Assembly (NCBI RefSeq): GCF_026222555.1
Contig: NZ_CP098511.1
Coordinates: 2,275,501-2,339,500, forward strand
Length of the DNA stretch: 64,000 nt
Direction of reading: 5' to 3'
Source of the DNA: Aquimarina sp. ERC-38
GTDB lineage: Bacteria; Bacteroidota; Bacteroidia; Flavobacteriales; Flavobacteriaceae
Position 1 is the first letter of the stretch. Each line of letters starts with the position of its first letter. The notes beneath the pieces are model-generated. The model searched no databases. It was not told the DNA's origin and worked only from the letters and a program-made list of their open reading frames with translations. A program made the position numbers and the translations under genes. This document shows positions 48,254-58,978 of this stretch, piece by piece.

Positions 48254-49078
48254 ATGTCAGTAAGAAAATTAAAACCAATTACACCTGGTCAGCGTTTTAG
48301 AGTAGTCAATGGGTTTGACGCCATTACTACTGATAAGCCGGAGAAGTCTTTATTAGCTCCGTTAAAAAAATCAGGTGGTAGAAACAGTCAAGGTAAGATG
48401 ACCATACGCTATAAAGGTGGTGGTCATAAAAAGAGATATCGAATTATCGATTTTAAAAGAGATAAACAGGGCATTCCTGCTACTGTTGCATCTATAGAAT
48501 ACGATCCTAATAGAACAGCTTTTATCGCGTTATTGAATTATCAGGATGGCGAAAAAAGGTATGTTGTTGCACAAAATGGTTTACAAGTAGGTCAGAATGT
48601 GGTTTCCGGTAGCGATGTAGCTCCAGAGATTGGTAATGCAATGCCTTTAAGTTCTATTCCCTTAGGTACTATTATTTCCTGTATAGAATTACGTCCCGGT
48701 CAGGGTGCGGTGATGGCAAGAAGTGCAGGTTCTTTTGCACAGTTAATGGCTCGAGATGGTAAATTTGCCACCGTTAAATTACCTTCAGGAGAAGTTAGAT
48801 TAATTCTTGCAGATTGTTTAGCAACTATCGGAGCGGTTTCTAATAGTGATCATCAATTGATCGTAGGAGGAAAAGCAGGTAGAACAAGATGGTTAGGCAG
48901 AAGACCAAGGACTAGACCGGTAGCTATGAACCCCGTTGATCACCCAATGGGTGGTGGTGAAGGACGTTCTTCCGGTGGGCATCCTCGATCTAGAAAAGGG
49001 CTTCCTGCAAAAGGCTTTAGGACACGTTCTAAAACTAAGGCAAGTAATAAATATATTGTAGAACGTAGAAAGAAATAA
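48254..49078 (+). CDS. rplB: 50S ribosomal protein L2
   Basis: 274 residues. The N-terminal segment KPITPGQRF, the central [12 protein letters not shown] and the C-terminal [14 protein letters not shown] loop containing the conserved His are intact. L2 binds near the peptidyl-transferase centre and intersubunit bridge B7b. It starts 9 nt after rplW. Confidence 0.99.
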   Translation: MSVRKLKPITPGQRFRVVNGFDAITTDKPEKSLLAPLKKSGGRNSQGKMTIRYKGGGHKKRYRIIDFKRDKQGIPATVASIEYDPNRTAFIALLNYQDGEKRYVVAQNGLQVGQNVVSGSDVAPEIGNAMPLSSIPLGTIISCIELRPGQGAVMARSAGSFAQLMARDGKFATVKLPSGEVRLILADCLATIGAVSNSDHQLIVGGKAGRTRWLGRRPRTRPVAMNPVDHPMGGGEGRSSGGHPRSRKGLPAKGFRTRSKTKASNKYIVERRKK

Positions 49079-49084
49079 GAAGAT

Positions 49085-49363
49085 ATGGCACGTTCATTAA
49101 AAAAAGGACCTTACGTTCATTATAAATTAGAAAAGAAAGTAGCTGCAAATGTAGAGGCTAATAAAAAGTCTGTGATTAAGACTTGGTCAAGAGCTTCTAT
49201 GATTACTCCCGACTTTGTTGGGCAAACGATAGCAGTACATAACGGTAGGCAGTTTGTTCCTGTATATATTACCGAGAATATGGTAGGACATAAGTTAGGC
49301 GAATTTTCACCAACTCGATCTTTTAGAGGTCATGCAGGTGCTAAAAATAAAGGAAAAAAATAA
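49085..49363 (+). CDS. rpsS: 30S ribosomal protein S19
   Basis: 92 residues with the start [18 protein letters not shown] and [18 protein letters not shown]. It contacts S13 in the head of the small subunit. It begins 6 nt after rplB and ends 7 nt before rplV. Confidence 0.99.
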   Translation: MARSLKKGPYVHYKLEKKVAANVEANKKSVIKTWSRASMITPDFVGQTIAVHNGRQFVPVYITENMVGHKLGEFSPTRSFRGHAGAKNKGKK

Positions 49364-49370
49364 TATAGCT

Positions 49371-49778
49371 ATGGGAGTTCGTAAAAGACAAATGGCGGAT
49401 CGTATTAAGGAAGAGCGTAAGCAGGTTGCATTTGCAAAACTTAATAACTGCCCTACTTCTCCAAGAAAAATGAGATTAGTAGCAGATTTAGTTAGAGGTG
49501 AAGGTATAGAAAGAGCACTACACATTCTTAGGTTTAACCCAAAAGAAGCTTCAAGACGCTTAGAGAAGTTATTATTATCTGCTGTTGCTAATTGGCAAGC
49601 AAAGAATGAGGATGCGGATATAGAAAATGCCGACCTGTTTGTAAAGGAAATTCGCGTAGACGGAGGAAGTATGTTAAAAAGATTAAGGCCTGCACCTCAG
49701 GGAAGGGCTCATAGAATTAGAAAAAGATCTAATCACGTTACCGTAGTATTAGATGCTAAAACCAAAACACAAAGCTAA
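49371..49778 (+). CDS. rplV: 50S ribosomal protein L22
   Basis: 135 residues from the ATG at 49371 ([17 protein letters not shown]); an earlier in-frame start at 49332 lies inside rpsS and is rejected. The core [23 protein letters not shown] and the tunnel-constriction loop with [15 protein letters not shown] sequence are present. Confidence 0.98.
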   Translation: MGVRKRQMADRIKEERKQVAFAKLNNCPTSPRKMRLVADLVRGEGIERALHILRFNPKEASRRLEKLLLSAVANWQAKNEDADIENADLFVKEIRVDGGSMLKRLRPAPQGRAHRIRKRSNHVTVVLDAKTKTQS

Positions 49779-49786
49779 CAGGTAGT

Positions 49787-50512
49787 ATGGGACAAAAGAC
49801 AAATCCAATAGGAAATCGTTTAGGTATTATCAGAGGTTGGGAATCCAACTGGTACGGTGGAAATGATTATGGAGATAAGTTAGCCGAAGATGATAAGATT
49901 CGGAAATATATTCATGCTCGATTATCTAAAGCTAGTGTTTCAAGAGTTATTATTGAAAGAACTTTAAAGTTAGTAACAGTGACTATTACTACGGCTCGAC
50001 CTGGAATTATTATTGGAAAAGGTGGTCAGGAAGTAGATAAGCTAAAAGAAGAGCTTAAGAAAATTACTGACAAAGAAGTTCAGATTAATATTTTTGAGAT
50101 TAAAAGACCTGAACTGGATGCCTTTCTAGTAGCATCTAGTGTAGCAAGACAAATCGAAAGTCGTATTTCCTACCGTAGAGCTATTAAAATGGCTATTGCA
50201 GCCGCAATTCGTATGAATGCCGAAGGTATCAAAATACAAATATCAGGAAGATTAAATGGAGCAGAAATGGCTCGTTCGGAGTCTTACAAAGATGGTCGTA
50301 TTCCTTTATCTACTTTTAGAGCAGATATCGATTATGCCCTAGTAGAAGCTCATACCACTTACGGTAGATTAGGAATAAAAGTATGGATCATGAAAGGGGA
50401 GGTTTATGGTAAGAGAGAACTTTCTCCTTTAGTAGGATTATCAAAGAAACAAGGTAAAGGTAATGATAGAGGCGATAATCGAGGCGCTGGGAAATCACGC
50501 CGTCGTAAATAA
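49787..50512 (+). CDS. rpsC: 30S ribosomal protein S3
   Basis: 241 residues: [13 protein letters not shown] start, KH domain with [11 protein letters not shown] and the C-terminal [12 protein letters not shown] segment with a [15 protein letters not shown] motif. Together with S4 and S5 it lines the mRNA entry. A Gly/Arg/Lys-rich tail follows. Confidence 0.99.
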   Translation: MGQKTNPIGNRLGIIRGWESNWYGGNDYGDKLAEDDKIRKYIHARLSKASVSRVIIERTLKLVTVTITTARPGIIIGKGGQEVDKLKEELKKITDKEVQINIFEIKRPELDAFLVASSVARQIESRISYRRAIKMAIAAAIRMNAEGIKIQISGRLNGAEMARSESYKDGRIPLSTFRADIDYALVEAHTTYGRLGIKVWIMKGEVYGKRELSPLVGLSKKQGKGNDRGDNRGAGKSRRRK

Positions 50513-50529
50513 CCTATAAAAACTAAAAG

Positions 50530-50949
50530 ATGTTACAGCCTAAAAGGACAAAATTCAGAAAGCAGCAAAAAGGGCGTATGAAAGGAATCTCTCAAAGAGG
50601 TCATGAACTTTCAAATGGTACCTTCGGTATAAAATCTCTTGATTCCAGTTTTGTAACCGCGCGACAGATTGAAGCAGCCAGGATTTCGGCCACCCGGTAT
50701 ATGAAAAGAGAAGGAGCTTTATGGATTAAGATATTTCCGGATAAGCCAATTACCAAGAAACCTTTAGAGGTTCGGATGGGTAAGGGTAAAGGTGCTGTTG
50801 AGTATTGGGCAGCTGTTGTGAAACCAGGTCGAATTCTATTTGAAATAGGTGGTGTACCACTACCTATAGCAAAAGAAGCACTAAGATTAGCTGCGCAAAA
50901 ACTACCTGTTAAGACAAAATTTATTGTTGCAAGAGATTATCAAGCTTAA
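50530..50949 (+). CDS. rplP: 50S ribosomal protein L16
   Basis: 139 residues. [18 protein letters not shown] start and the [19 protein letters not shown] loop with the conserved Arg are typical. It binds the tRNA near the A site of the peptidyl-transferase centre. Confidence 0.99.
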   Translation: MLQPKRTKFRKQQKGRMKGISQRGHELSNGTFGIKSLDSSFVTARQIEAARISATRYMKREGALWIKIFPDKPITKKPLEVRMGKGKGAVEYWAAVVKPGRILFEIGGVPLPIAKEALRLAAQKLPVKTKFIVARDYQA

Positions 50950-50953
50950 GAAT

Positions 50954-51148
50954 ATGAGACAGACAGAAGTTAAAGAAAGATCTACGGTAGAATTACAGGA
51001 AGAACTTGCTAAATCTCGTAAAGAATACACGGATTTAAAAATGGCACATACAATGTCACCTTTAGAAAACCCTTTACAGGTTCGAAAAGTAAGGAAGACA
51101 ATAGCCCGTATAAGTACGGAATTAAGAAATAGAGAATTAAACGGTTGA
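50954..51148 (+). CDS. rpmC: 50S ribosomal protein L29
   Basis: 64 residues from ATG 50954, four nt after the rplP stop; a start at 50924 would lie inside rplP and is rejected. Two helices with the [25 protein letters not shown] motif identify L29, neighbour of L23 at the tunnel exit. Confidence 0.97.
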   Translation: MRQTEVKERSTVELQEELAKSRKEYTDLKMAHTMSPLENPLQVRKVRKTIARISTELRNRELNG

Positions 51149-51159
51149 TTCTACTAAAC

Positions 51160-51417
51160 ATGGAAAATAGAAATTTAAGAAAAGAACGTATCGGTGTTGT
51201 AACCAGTAATAAAATGCAGAAATCCATTGTGGTTTCTGAAGTTAAAAAGGTAAAGCATCCCATGTATGGAAAATTCGTTTTAAAAACGAAGAAATACGTT
51301 GCACATGACGAAAAAAACGACTGCAATATAGGTGATACTGTAAAGATCATGGAAACAAGACCTTTAAGTAAAACGAAGTGTTGGAGATTAGTAGAAGTAA
51401 TTGAAAGAGCTAAATAA
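51160..51417 (+). CDS. rpsQ: 30S ribosomal protein S17
   Basis: 85 residues from ATG 51160 (a TTG 15 nt upstream is less likely). [24 protein letters not shown] and [15 protein letters not shown] are the S17 hallmarks. OB-fold, binds 16S helix 11. It lies 11 nt after rpmC and 2 nt before rplN. Confidence 0.98.
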   Translation: MENRNLRKERIGVVTSNKMQKSIVVSEVKKVKHPMYGKFVLKTKKYVAHDEKNDCNIGDTVKIMETRPLSKTKCWRLVEVIERAK

Positions 51418-51419
51418 TT

Positions 51420-51788
51420 ATGGTACAACAGGAATCAAGATTAAAGGTCGCTGATAATACAGGAGGTAAAGAAGTACTTGTCATCCGTGTATTAGGTGGT
51501 ACTAAACGAAGGTACGCTTCTGTGGGAGATAAGATTGTGGTAAGTGTAAAAGAAGCTACCCCTAATGGTAATATTAAGAAAGGAGCTGTTTCTACTGCAG
51601 TTGTAGTTCGAACTAAAAAAGAAGTCAGAAGACCTGACGGATCTTATATTCGCTTTGATGATAATGCTTGTGTATTATTAAATCCTTCTGGAGAAATGAG
51701 GGGAACTCGTGTATTTGGACCGGTGGCCAGAGAACTACGCGATAAGCAGTTTATGAAAATTGTCTCTTTGGCACCTGAAGTACTTTAA
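51420..51788 (+). CDS. rplN: 50S ribosomal protein L14
   Basis: 122 residues: [19 protein letters not shown] start, [15 protein letters not shown] and [15 protein letters not shown]14 forms intersubunit bridge B8 and is contacted by the RsfS silencing factor. It begins 2 nt after rpsQ. Confidence 0.99.
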   Translation: MVQQESRLKVADNTGGKEVLVIRVLGGTKRRYASVGDKIVVSVKEATPNGNIKKGAVSTAVVVRTKKEVRRPDGSYIRFDDNACVLLNPSGEMRGTRVFGPVARELRDKQFMKIVSLAPEVL

Positions 51789-51801
51789 ACCATATAGTGT
51801 A

Positions 51802-52113
51802 ATGAAAAAGTTAAAGATAAAAACCGGAGATACGGTAATGGTAATTGCCGGAGACGATAAAGGGCAAAAGGGAACTGTAAAGTCAGTATCTCTTTTAACT
51901 AATAAAGCAATGGTCGAAGGAATTAATATGGTATTTAAGCACAAAAAGCCTAGTGCTACAAATCCACAAGGAGGAATTGTAAAGCAGGAAGCAGCTATTG
52001 ATATAAGCAACCTATCCCTTTTGACCACATCCGGGGAAACTACTAGAGTTGGTTATAGAATTGAGAATGATAAAAAAGTAAGGTTTTCTAAGAAATCTAA
52101 CGAAGTAATATAG
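51802..52113 (+). CDS. rplX: 50S ribosomal protein L24
   Basis: 103 residues from ATG 51802; an earlier in-frame start at 51760 overlaps rplN and is rejected. The KOW motif ([18 protein letters not shown]) and the [20 protein letters not shown] segment identify L24, an early assembly initiator. Confidence 0.98.
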   Translation: MKKLKIKTGDTVMVIAGDDKGQKGTVKSVSLLTNKAMVEGINMVFKHKKPSATNPQGGIVKQEAAIDISNLSLLTTSGETTRVGYRIENDKKVRFSKKSNEVI

Positions 52114-52115
52114 TT

Positions 52116-52667
52116 ATGTCTTATACACCGAGATTAAAGCAAGAGTACAAAGAAAAGATAATTTCTTCCCTCAAAGACGAATTTAGCTATGGTAATACTA
52201 TGGAAGTACCAAAGCTTAAAAAGATTGTAGTTAGTAGGGGAGTTGGTGCTGCGGTTGCAGATAAAAAGTTAATTGATTATGCAGTAGATGAATTAACACT
52301 CATCACCGGGCAAAAAGCAGTAGCTACCATATCAAAAAAGGATGTTGCTACGTTCAAATTAAGAAAGGGTATGCCAATTGGAGCAAAAGTTACCCTACGT
52401 GGCGAACGTATGTATGAATTTCTCGACAGATTAATTACATCAGCATTACCTAGGGTAAGAGATTTTAACGGAATAAATGCTACGGGTTTTGATGGACGAG
52501 GTAATTATTCTATGGGAATCACCGAACAAATTATTTTTCCGGAAATTGATATAGATAAAGTAAATAAGATTTCTGGGATGAACATCACTTTTGAAACGTC
52601 TGCTCAAACAGATAAAGAGGCAAAATCATTATTGGCAGAATTAGGTTTGCCATTTAAAAAGAATTAG
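52116..52667 (+). CDS. rplE: 50S ribosomal protein L5
   Basis: 183 residues. [14 protein letters not shown] start, [20 protein letters not shown] and the loop [18 protein letters not shown] are diagnostic. It binds 5S rRNA. It starts 2 nt after rplX. Confidence 0.99.
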   Translation: MSYTPRLKQEYKEKIISSLKDEFSYGNTMEVPKLKKIVVSRGVGAAVADKKLIDYAVDELTLITGQKAVATISKKDVATFKLRKGMPIGAKVTLRGERMYEFLDRLITSALPRVRDFNGINATGFDGRGNYSMGITEQIIFPEIDIDKVNKISGMNITFETSAQTDKEAKSLLAELGLPFKKN

Positions 52668-52668
52668 T

Positions 52669-52938
52669 ATGGCTAAGGAATCAATGAAAGCTCGTGAAGT
52701 TAAAAGAGCAAAAACAGTACAGAAATACGCCGATAAGAGAAAAGCATTAAAAGAAGCTGGAGACTATGAAGCTTTACAAAAATTACCTAAAAATGCTTCT
52801 CCTATCAGACAACATAATAGATGTAAATTAACAGGGAGACCTAAAGGATATATGAGACAATTTGGTATTTCCAGGGTTACCTTTAGAGAAATGGCAAACC
52901 AGGGATTGATACCTGGTGTTACTAAAGCTAGTTGGTAA
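52669..52938 (+). CDS. rpsN: 30S ribosomal protein S14
   Basis: 89 residues, the longer form without the paired CxxC zinc ligands (only one Cys, in [12 protein letters not shown]). The ending [17 protein letters not shown] is typical. It starts 1 nt after rplE and is followed by an 89-nt gap before rpsH. Confidence 0.99.
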   Translation: MAKESMKAREVKRAKTVQKYADKRKALKEAGDYEALQKLPKNASPIRQHNRCKLTGRPKGYMRQFGISRVTFREMANQGLIPGVTKASW

Positions 52939-53027
52939 GTATACTACTAGGCACTAAAATTTAAAGTAACTTGAATTAAGGTTTAGGCATATAGTGGACT
53001 AAAAACCAAATTCATAAATAAACAAAG

Positions 53028-53426
53028 ATGAATACAGATCCGATTGCTGATTATTTAACAAGAATCAGAAATGCAAATAACGCACAACATAGAGTAGTAG
53101 AAATTCCTGCCTCTAATGTTAAAAAAGAGATTACAAAAATACTATTTGATCAGGGGTATATATTAAGTTATAAATTTGAAAATACTACTGCTCAGGGAAG
53201 TATTAAAATAGCATTGAAATACGATAAAGTAACCAAAGAGCCTGTAATTAAAGATTTACAAAGAATTAGTAAGCCGGGTTTACGTAAATATTCAGGAGCA
53301 AGTGAAGTACCTAGAATATTAAATGGTCTTGGGATCGCTATCATTTCAACTTCACACGGAGTAATGACCGGAAGACAAGCTCAAAAGGAGAATGTAGGCG
53401 GTGAAGTGCTTTGCTATATCTATTAA
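53028..53426 (+). CDS. rpsH: 30S ribosomal protein S8
   Basis: 132 residues: [16 protein letters not shown] start and the C-terminal [26 protein letters not shown]. In E. coli S8 autoregulates the spc operon; here the 89-nt gap upstream could host such a site, but I see no clear helix 21 mimic. Confidence 0.99.
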   Translation: MNTDPIADYLTRIRNANNAQHRVVEIPASNVKKEITKILFDQGYILSYKFENTTAQGSIKIALKYDKVTKEPVIKDLQRISKPGLRKYSGASEVPRILNGLGIAIISTSHGVMTGRQAQKENVGGEVLCYIY

Positions 53427-53452
53427 TAACAGTACAACAATACATACTTAAA

Positions 53453-53995
53453 ATGTCAAGAATTGGTAAAAATCCAGTAACTATTCCGTCTGGTGTCACT
53501 GTAGATGTGAAAGGAAATTTTGTTACTGTTAAAGGAAAACTAGGAGAGTTATCACAAGAGATTGATAGCATTGATATAAAGATAGAGGATGATCAGGTGG
53601 TTCTTACCCGTCCTTCGGAAAATAAAGATCACAAAGCAAAACATGGTTTGTATCGTTCTCTTATAAATAATATGATTGAAGGTGTGGCAAAAGGCTGGAC
53701 TAAAGAATTAGAACTTGTAGGTGTCGGATATAGAGCATCTAACCAAGGGCAAAAATTAGATTTAGCTTTAGGTTTTAGTCATAACATCGTTTTAGATATT
53801 GCCCCTGAAGTTACAGTGGAAACCATATCTGAAAAAGGTAAAAATCCAATTGTAAAACTAACTTCTTACGATAAACAGTTAGTAGGTCAGGTAGCAGCCA
53901 AAATAAGATCTTTTAGAAAACCTGAACCTTATAAAGGTAAAGGTATTAAATTTGTAGGTGAAGAATTAAGAAGAAAAGCAGGTAAATCCGCATAA
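53453..53995 (+). CDS. rplF: 50S ribosomal protein L6
   Basis: 180 residues from ATG 53453 (MSRIGKNPVTIPSG); a start at 53411 would overlap rpsH and is rejected. C-terminal KPEPYKGKGIKFVGEELRRK is the L6 signature. Binds near the sarcin-ricin loop. Confidence 0.99.
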   Translation: MSRIGKNPVTIPSGVTVDVKGNFVTVKGKLGELSQEIDSIDIKIEDDQVVLTRPSENKDHKAKHGLYRSLINNMIEGVAKGWTKELELVGVGYRASNQGQKLDLALGFSHNIVLDIAPEVTVETISEKGKNPIVKLTSYDKQLVGQVAAKIRSFRKPEPYKGKGIKFVGEELRRKAGKSA

Positions 53996-54004
53996 ATTAT
54001 AGTT

Positions 54005-54361
54005 ATGGCATTTTCAAAAAGTAGTAGAAGGTCAAAAATCAGAAAGCGAATCAGAGGAAGAGTTCATGGAACTTCAGAGCGTCCGAGATTGTCTGTTTTT
54101 AGAAGTAATAAGGAGATTTATGCTCAAATTATAGATGATATTACTGGTAAAACTTTGGCATCATCTTCATCTAGAGATAAGGAAGTTGCAGAACAGAAAT
54201 CAAATAAGGCAGAAACTGCCAAATTGGTTGGGAAAAAATTAGCTGAGAAAGCCAAAGGTTCGGGAATTGAAACAGTAACCTTTGATCGTGGCGGATATTT
54301 ATACCACGGTAGAGTAAAGTCATTAGCAGAAGGCGCAAGAGAGGCCGGTTTAAAATTTTAA
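54005..54361 (+). CDS. rplR: 50S ribosomal protein L18
   Basis: 118 residues; [20 protein letters not shown], then [20 protein letters not shown] near the end. It binds 5S rRNA together with L5. Lys/Arg-rich N terminus. 9 nt after rplF, 3 nt before rpsE. Confidence 0.99.
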   Translation: MAFSKSSRRSKIRKRIRGRVHGTSERPRLSVFRSNKEIYAQIIDDITGKTLASSSSRDKEVAEQKSNKAETAKLVGKKLAEKAKGSGIETVTFDRGGYLYHGRVKSLAEGAREAGLKF

Positions 54362-54364
54362 ATT

Positions 54365-54889
54365 ATGTATCAAAAATATAAAAACGCTGAACTGGTTAAG
54401 CCAAGTGGTTTGGAACTAAAAGATAGACTGGTAGGAGTTCAAAGGGTAACTAAAGTAACTAAAGGAGGACGTGCTTTCGGATTTTCTGCAATTGTTGTCG
54501 TAGGGGATGAAAATGGAGTAGTAGGTCATGGTCTAGGTAAATCCAAAGAGGTTGCCGAAGCTATTTCCAAAGCTGTTGAAGACGCTAAAAAGAATTTGGT
54601 ACGGATCCCATTACATAAAAGTACGTTACCTCACGAACAAAAAGGTAAATACGGAGGAGCCCGAGTATTATTAATGCCTGCTGCAACAGGTACCGGAGTA
54701 ATTGCCGGTGGAGCTATAAGAGCGGTATTAGAAGCAGTAGGAGTTCATGATGTATTGTCTAAAAACCAAGGTTCATCTAATCCGCATAACGTGGTAAAAG
54801 CTACTTTTGATGCTTTACTACAATTACGAAGTGCGAATCAGGTTGCAGCGCAACGAGGTATTTCTTTAGAAAAAGTATTTAACGGTTAA
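54365..54889 (+). CDS. rpsE: 30S ribosomal protein S5
   Basis: 174 residues. The double-stranded-RNA-like domain starts [19 protein letters not shown]; the loop GGRAFGF and the [21 protein letters not shown] segment mark S5, which helps to set translational accuracy with S4. Confidence 0.99.
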   Translation: MYQKYKNAELVKPSGLELKDRLVGVQRVTKVTKGGRAFGFSAIVVVGDENGVVGHGLGKSKEVAEAISKAVEDAKKNLVRIPLHKSTLPHEQKGKYGGARVLLMPAATGTGVIAGGAIRAVLEAVGVHDVLSKNQGSSNPHNVVKATFDALLQLRSANQVAAQRGISLEKVFNG

Positions 54890-54901
54890 AAGATTGAAGC
54901 A

Positions 54902-55081
54902 ATGGCAAAAATCAAAGTTAAAAAAGTAAAAAGCGCTATTAATAGAACCTTACGTCAAAAAAGAACCTTAGAAGCTTTAGGTCTCAAAAAGATAGGTCAG
55001 GTAGTAGAGCATGAGGATACGCCTAATATTTTAGGTATGGTAAATAAAGTTAAACATCTTGTTTCAGTTGAAACAGCATAA
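54902..55081 (+). CDS. rpmD: 50S ribosomal protein L30
   Basis: 59 residues, 12 nt after rpsE and 9 nt before rplO. The sequence has the L30 pattern: KIKVKKVKSAINRTLRQKRT, then ALGLKKIGQVVEHED and NILGMVNKVKHLVSVE. Small and easily missed, but its position between rpsE and rplO is standard. Confidence 0.97.
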   Translation: MAKIKVKKVKSAINRTLRQKRTLEALGLKKIGQVVEHEDTPNILGMVNKVKHLVSVETA

Positions 55082-55090
55082 GTATAAGAC

Positions 55091-55546
55091 ATGGATTTAA
55101 GTAATTTAAAACCTGCGGCTGGATCAGTCAAAAAGAATAGCAAGCGTTTAGGCCGGGGTCAAGGTTCCGGAAAAGGAGGAACGGCTGCAAGAGGTCATAA
55201 AGGAGCGAAGTCAAGATCCGGTTATTCTAAAAAAATTGGGTTTGAGGGTGGACAGATGCCTTTACAAAGACGTGTTCCTAAATTTGGTTTTACAAATATT
55301 AATCGAAAAGAATATCAAGGAATTAATCTTGATACCATTCAAAGGTTAATTAATGATGGGAAGATTGATGGTTCCCTTCAGTTTGATCAAATGGTTTCAC
55401 TGAGGTTAGCAGGAAAAAATGAATTGGTAAAAATTTTAGGAAGAGGTAAATTATCATCAAAAATTACTATTTCAGCACACAAATTTACAGCAACTGCCAA
55501 AGCAGCTATTGAAGCAGCAGGTGGAGAAGCGGTTACTATACAATAA
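55091..55546 (+). CDS. rplO: 50S ribosomal protein L15
   Basis: 151 residues. Start LSNLKPAAGSVKKNSKRLGRG, the Gly-rich GQGSGKGGTAARGHKGAKSR segment and FEGGQMPLQRRVPKFGF identify L15. It precedes secY by 5 nt. Confidence 0.99.
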   Translation: MDLSNLKPAAGSVKKNSKRLGRGQGSGKGGTAARGHKGAKSRSGYSKKIGFEGGQMPLQRRVPKFGFTNINRKEYQGINLDTIQRLINDGKIDGSLQFDQMVSLRLAGKNELVKILGRGKLSSKITISAHKFTATAKAAIEAAGGEAVTIQ

Positions 55547-55551
55547 TTCTT

Positions 55552-56889
55552 ATGAAATTCATTGATACCATAAAAAATATTTGGAAAATTGAAGAACTAA
55601 AAAATCGTATATTAGTTACATTTGGATTATTATTGGTGTATAGATTTGGAGCACAAGTAGTTTTACCTGGTGTTGATGCAGCAGAGCTTGCAAACTTAAG
55701 TACGCAAACTCAAGATGGTTTATTAGGATTATTAAATGCTTTTACCGGAGGTGCTTTTGCAAATGCTTCGGTTTTTGCATTGGGAATTATGCCTTATATC
55801 TCTGCTTCTATCGTGGTTCAACTCATGGGTATTGCTATACCTTATTTACAAAAACTACAGAAAGAAGGAGAAAGCGGACGTAAAAAAATCAATCAGATTA
55901 CTCGTTGGCTTACGATTGGTATTACCTTAATACAAGCTCCTGGTTATATCTATAACTTATTTAATATTCTACCGGGAAGTGCCTTTGTAATTGAAAATCA
56001 AACTGTATTCGTTGCTTCCTCTGTTATCATATTGGTAACCGGATGTATCTTTGCCATGTGGTTAGGTGAGAAGATTACGGATAAAGGGATTGGAAATGGA
56101 ATTTCGTTATTAATTATGGTAGGTATAATTGCTACTTTACCTCAAGCATTCATTCAGAATTTTATTTCAAGAACTTCCGGAGACGGTGGTGATATTATTA
56201 TGGTTCTGATAGAACTTGTAATTTGGTTCGTAATTATCCTAGCTTCTGTTCTTTTAGTAATGGCAGTTCGTCAAATACCGGTTCAGTATGCGCGTCGTAC
56301 GGCGGATGGTGGTTATGAAAAAAACGTTTTTGGTTCTCGTCAGTACATACCGTTGAAACTGAACGCTTCCGGCGTAATGCCAATTATCTTCGCACAGGCA
56401 ATCATGTTTGTACCGGGAGCCGTAGCAGGATTGTCACAATCAGATGCTTCGCAAAGCGTTGCAGCTGCCTTTAGTGATATCTTCGGATTATGGTATAATT
56501 TATTGTTTGCACTCTTAATCATTGTATTTACCTATTTCTATACCGCAATCACAGTACCAACTAATAAGATGGCTGATGACTTAAAAAGAAGTGGCGGATT
56601 TATTCCAGGGATACGCCCTGGATCAGAAACTGCTGAGTATTTAGATAAGATTATGTCTCAGATAACTTTACCAGGATCCATATTTCTAGCACTTATTGCA
56701 GTTTTTCCTGCAATAGCGGTTAAGGTTTTAAATGTACAACAGGGTTGGGCATTGTTCTTTGGCGGAACTTCTTTACTAATTATGGTCGGAGTTGCAATAG
56801 ATACGGTACAGCAAGTAAATTCGTATCTACTAAATAGAAGATACGATGGTTTGATGAAAACCGGAAAGAACCGTAAAGCGGTTGCTTAA
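55552..56889 (+). CDS. secY: preprotein translocase subunit SecY
   Basis: 445 residues with ten predicted membrane helices. Conserved segments: LVYRFGAQVVLPGVD near the first helix, ALGIMPYISASIVVQL in helix 2, GNGISLLI, and the large cytoplasmic loop PTNKMADDLKRSGGFIPGIRPG. It forms the protein-conducting channel of the inner membrane and lies within the spc operon after rplO, as usual. Confidence 0.99.
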   Translation: MKFIDTIKNIWKIEELKNRILVTFGLLLVYRFGAQVVLPGVDAAELANLSTQTQDGLLGLLNAFTGGAFANASVFALGIMPYISASIVVQLMGIAIPYLQKLQKEGESGRKKINQITRWLTIGITLIQAPGYIYNLFNILPGSAFVIENQTVFVASSVIILVTGCIFAMWLGEKITDKGIGNGISLLIMVGIIATLPQAFIQNFISRTSGDGGDIIMVLIELVIWFVIILASVLLVMAVRQIPVQYARRTADGGYEKNVFGSRQYIPLKLNASGVMPIIFAQAIMFVPGAVAGLSQSDASQSVAAAFSDIFGLWYNLLFALLIIVFTYFYTAITVPTNKMADDLKRSGGFIPGIRPGSETAEYLDKIMSQITLPGSIFLALIAVFPAIAVKVLNVQQGWALFFGGTSLLIMVGVAIDTVQQVNSYLLNRRYDGLMKTGKNRKAVA

Positions 56890-56952
56890 CATTAAATAAT
56901 AATAAATAGTAAGTTTTTAAATAATAACATAAATAATTAGTGATTAGTAAAT

Positions 56953-57168
56953 ATGGCTAAACAACCCGCAATTGAACAGGATGGTAGTATTATTGAAGCG
57001 CTATCAAATGCAATGTTTAGAGTGGAGCTCGAAAACGGGCATGTAGTTACAGCACATATTTCCGGGAAAATGAGAATGCATTATATTAAATTGTTGCCTG
57101 GAGATAAAGTGAAGTTAGAGATGAGTCCTTATGATTTATCTAAGGCTCGTATTACATATAGATATTAG
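56953..57168 (+). CDS. infA: translation initiation factor IF-1
   Basis: 71 residues, an S1-type OB fold: [27 protein letters not shown] and [38 protein letters not shown]. Binds the 30S A site during initiation. It lies 63 nt after secY. Confidence 0.99.
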   Translation: MAKQPAIEQDGSIIEALSNAMFRVELENGHVVTAHISGKMRMHYIKLLPGDKVKLEMSPYDLSKARITYRY

Positions 57169-57179
57169 CTAGTTATTAA

Positions 57180-57210
57180 TTGGGATATGATGATTTTTTC
57201 TGTACTTTTG
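57180..57210 (+). promoter_or_regulatory. internal Bacteroidota-type promoter before rpmJ
   Basis: TTG at 57180-57182, a 20-nt spacer, and TACTTTTG at 57203-57210 match the -33/-7 consensus. It stands 58 nt before rpmJ and may drive the alpha-operon part (rpmJ, rpsM, rpsK, rpsD, rpoA, rplQ). Confidence 0.72.
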
Positions 57211-57268
57211 CAGGCTCGAAATTATATCTCAGAATTCTCTTGATTATAAAGAGTTTAAACAATAAAAG

Positions 57269-57385
57269 ATGAAAGTTAGAGCATCCGTAAAAAAGAGAAG
57301 TGCCGATTGTAAGATTGTACGAAGAAAAGGCAGATTATACGTAATTAATAAAAAGAATCCTAGATTCAAACAAAGACAAGGGTAA
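57269..57385 (+). CDS. rpmJ: 50S ribosomal protein L36
   Basis: 38 residues, the usual length: [20 protein letters not shown] and then NPRFKQRQG. Only one of the four usual zinc ligands (Cys at 14) remains, so it is the zinc-independent form. It is 2 nt before rpsM. Confidence 0.97.
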   Translation: MKVRASVKKRSADCKIVRRKGRLYVINKKNPRFKQRQG

Positions 57386-57387
57386 GT

Positions 57388-57762
57388 ATGGCAAGAATTG
57401 CAGGGGTAGATATCCCGAAACAGAAACGTGGCGTTATCGCATTAACTTATATTTTTGGTATTGGTCGTAGCCGTGCACAGGAAATTCTTAAGACCGCTGG
57501 TGTGGACGAAGGTATTAAAGTATCCGACTGGAATGATGATCAAATAGGTAAAATTCGTGAAGCTGTAGGTTCTTATACTATTGAAGGAGAATTACGATCC
57601 GAAGTTCAGTTAAATATAAAACGTTTAATGGATATCGGTTGTTATAGAGGAATTAGACACCGATCCGGATTACCATTAAGAGGGCAACGTACTAAAAATA
57701 ATTCCCGAACGAGAAAAGGTAGGAGAAAAACTGTTGCTAATAAAAAGAAAGCAACCAAATAA
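57388..57762 (+). CDS. rpsM: 30S ribosomal protein S13
   Basis: 124 residues: [25 protein letters not shown], then [30 protein letters not shown]. Contacts S19 and 23S rRNA bridges at the head. Two nt after rpmJ. Confidence 0.99.
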   Translation: MARIAGVDIPKQKRGVIALTYIFGIGRSRAQEILKTAGVDEGIKVSDWNDDQIGKIREAVGSYTIEGELRSEVQLNIKRLMDIGCYRGIRHRSGLPLRGQRTKNNSRTRKGRRKTVANKKKATK

Positions 57763-57864
57763 TTAAAATAGACTTGAATTATTTAGTGAACTATAATCTG
57801 TTTGTTCAAATAAGTGCAATAGGATTTAGTAATTACTTTAATTAATTCTAATGACGATATACAT

Positions 57865-58248
57865 ATGGCAAAGTCAACTGCAAAAAAAAGGAAGGTAATT
57901 GTGGACGCTCATGGAGAGGCACATGTTACTGCATCGTTTAATAATATTATTGTTTCGCTTACTAATAAGAAGGGTGATGTAATTTCCTGGTCTTCTGCCG
58001 GGAAAATGGGATTCAGAGGTTCTAAAAAGAATACTCCTTATGCGGCTCAATTAGCTTCCGAAGATGCTGCAAAAGTAGCTACTGAAGCCGGGCTTAAGAA
58101 AGTTAAGGTTTATGTGAAAGGTCCTGGGAATGGTAGGGAATCCGCAATTCGATCCTTACATAACGCTGGAATCGAAGTAACCGAAATCATTGATGTAACC
58201 CCTATGCCACATAATGGTTGCAGACCTCCTAAAAGAAGAAGAGTTTAG
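57865..58248 (+). CDS. rpsK: 30S ribosomal protein S11
   Basis: 127 residues. [31 protein letters not shown] and the Asn-Gly-rich end [16 protein letters not shown] are typical of S11 in the platform near the E site. A 102-nt gap precedes it. Confidence 0.99.
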   Translation: MAKSTAKKRKVIVDAHGEAHVTASFNNIIVSLTNKKGDVISWSSAGKMGFRGSKKNTPYAAQLASEDAAKVATEAGLKKVKVYVKGPGNGRESAIRSLHNAGIEVTEIIDVTPMPHNGCRPPKRRRV

Positions 58249-58345
58249 TTTATTTCTTTATATCATATTTATAATCAATTGGGAATACGAGTTATCGAAG
58301 GAAAGTGACCTTAATTCATAACTACCTGGTTTAAATCATTTCATA

Positions 58346-58951
58346 ATGGCAAGATACACCGGTCCAAAAACAAAAATCGCTAGAAAATTTGGTGAAGCGA
58401 TTTTCGGAGAAGACAAATCCTTCGAAAAAAGAAATTATCCTCCCGGACAACATGGTAATAACCGCCGGAGAGGTAAAAAAAGTGAATATGCAATCCAGTT
58501 GATGGAAAAGCAGAAAGCTAAATATACCTACGGTATTTTAGAACGCCAGTTCAGAAATTTATTCGAGAAGGCTACACGTGCACAAGGTATCACTGGTGAA
58601 GTTTTACTTCAATTATGTGAATCGCGTTTAGATAATGTGGCTTTTAGAATGGGTCTTTCCAATTCAAGAAGAGGTGCCAGACAATTGGTTTCACATCGAC
58701 ACATTACTGTAAACGGTGAGTTAGTTAACATTCCCTCATATCAATTAAAGCCAGGTGATGTTGTAGGTGTTAGAGAGAAGTCTAAAAGTCTTGAAGTAAT
58801 TCAGAATTCACTTGCTGCTAATAGTAAGGTATATGAATGGATTACCTTTAATAATGATACCAAGCAAGGTACTTTTGTTAGTGTACCGCAAAGAGTACAG
58901 ATTCCGGAAAATATCAATGAGCAGTTTATTGTTGAATTATATTCTAAGTAA
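58346..58951 (+). CDS. rpsD: 30S ribosomal protein S4
   Basis: 201 residues. [19 protein letters not shown] start; the S4 RNA-binding domain has [30 protein letters not shown]. In E. coli S4 represses the alpha operon; a similar loop here is possible but not visible. 27 nt before rpoA. Confidence 0.99.
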   Translation: MARYTGPKTKIARKFGEAIFGEDKSFEKRNYPPGQHGNNRRRGKKSEYAIQLMEKQKAKYTYGILERQFRNLFEKATRAQGITGEVLLQLCESRLDNVAFRMGLSNSRRGARQLVSHRHITVNGELVNIPSYQLKPGDVVGVREKSKSLEVIQNSLAANSKVYEWITFNNDTKQGTFVSVPQRVQIPENINEQFIVELYSK

Positions 58952-58978
58952 TTAAAATCCCTAGAACAAATTAATACT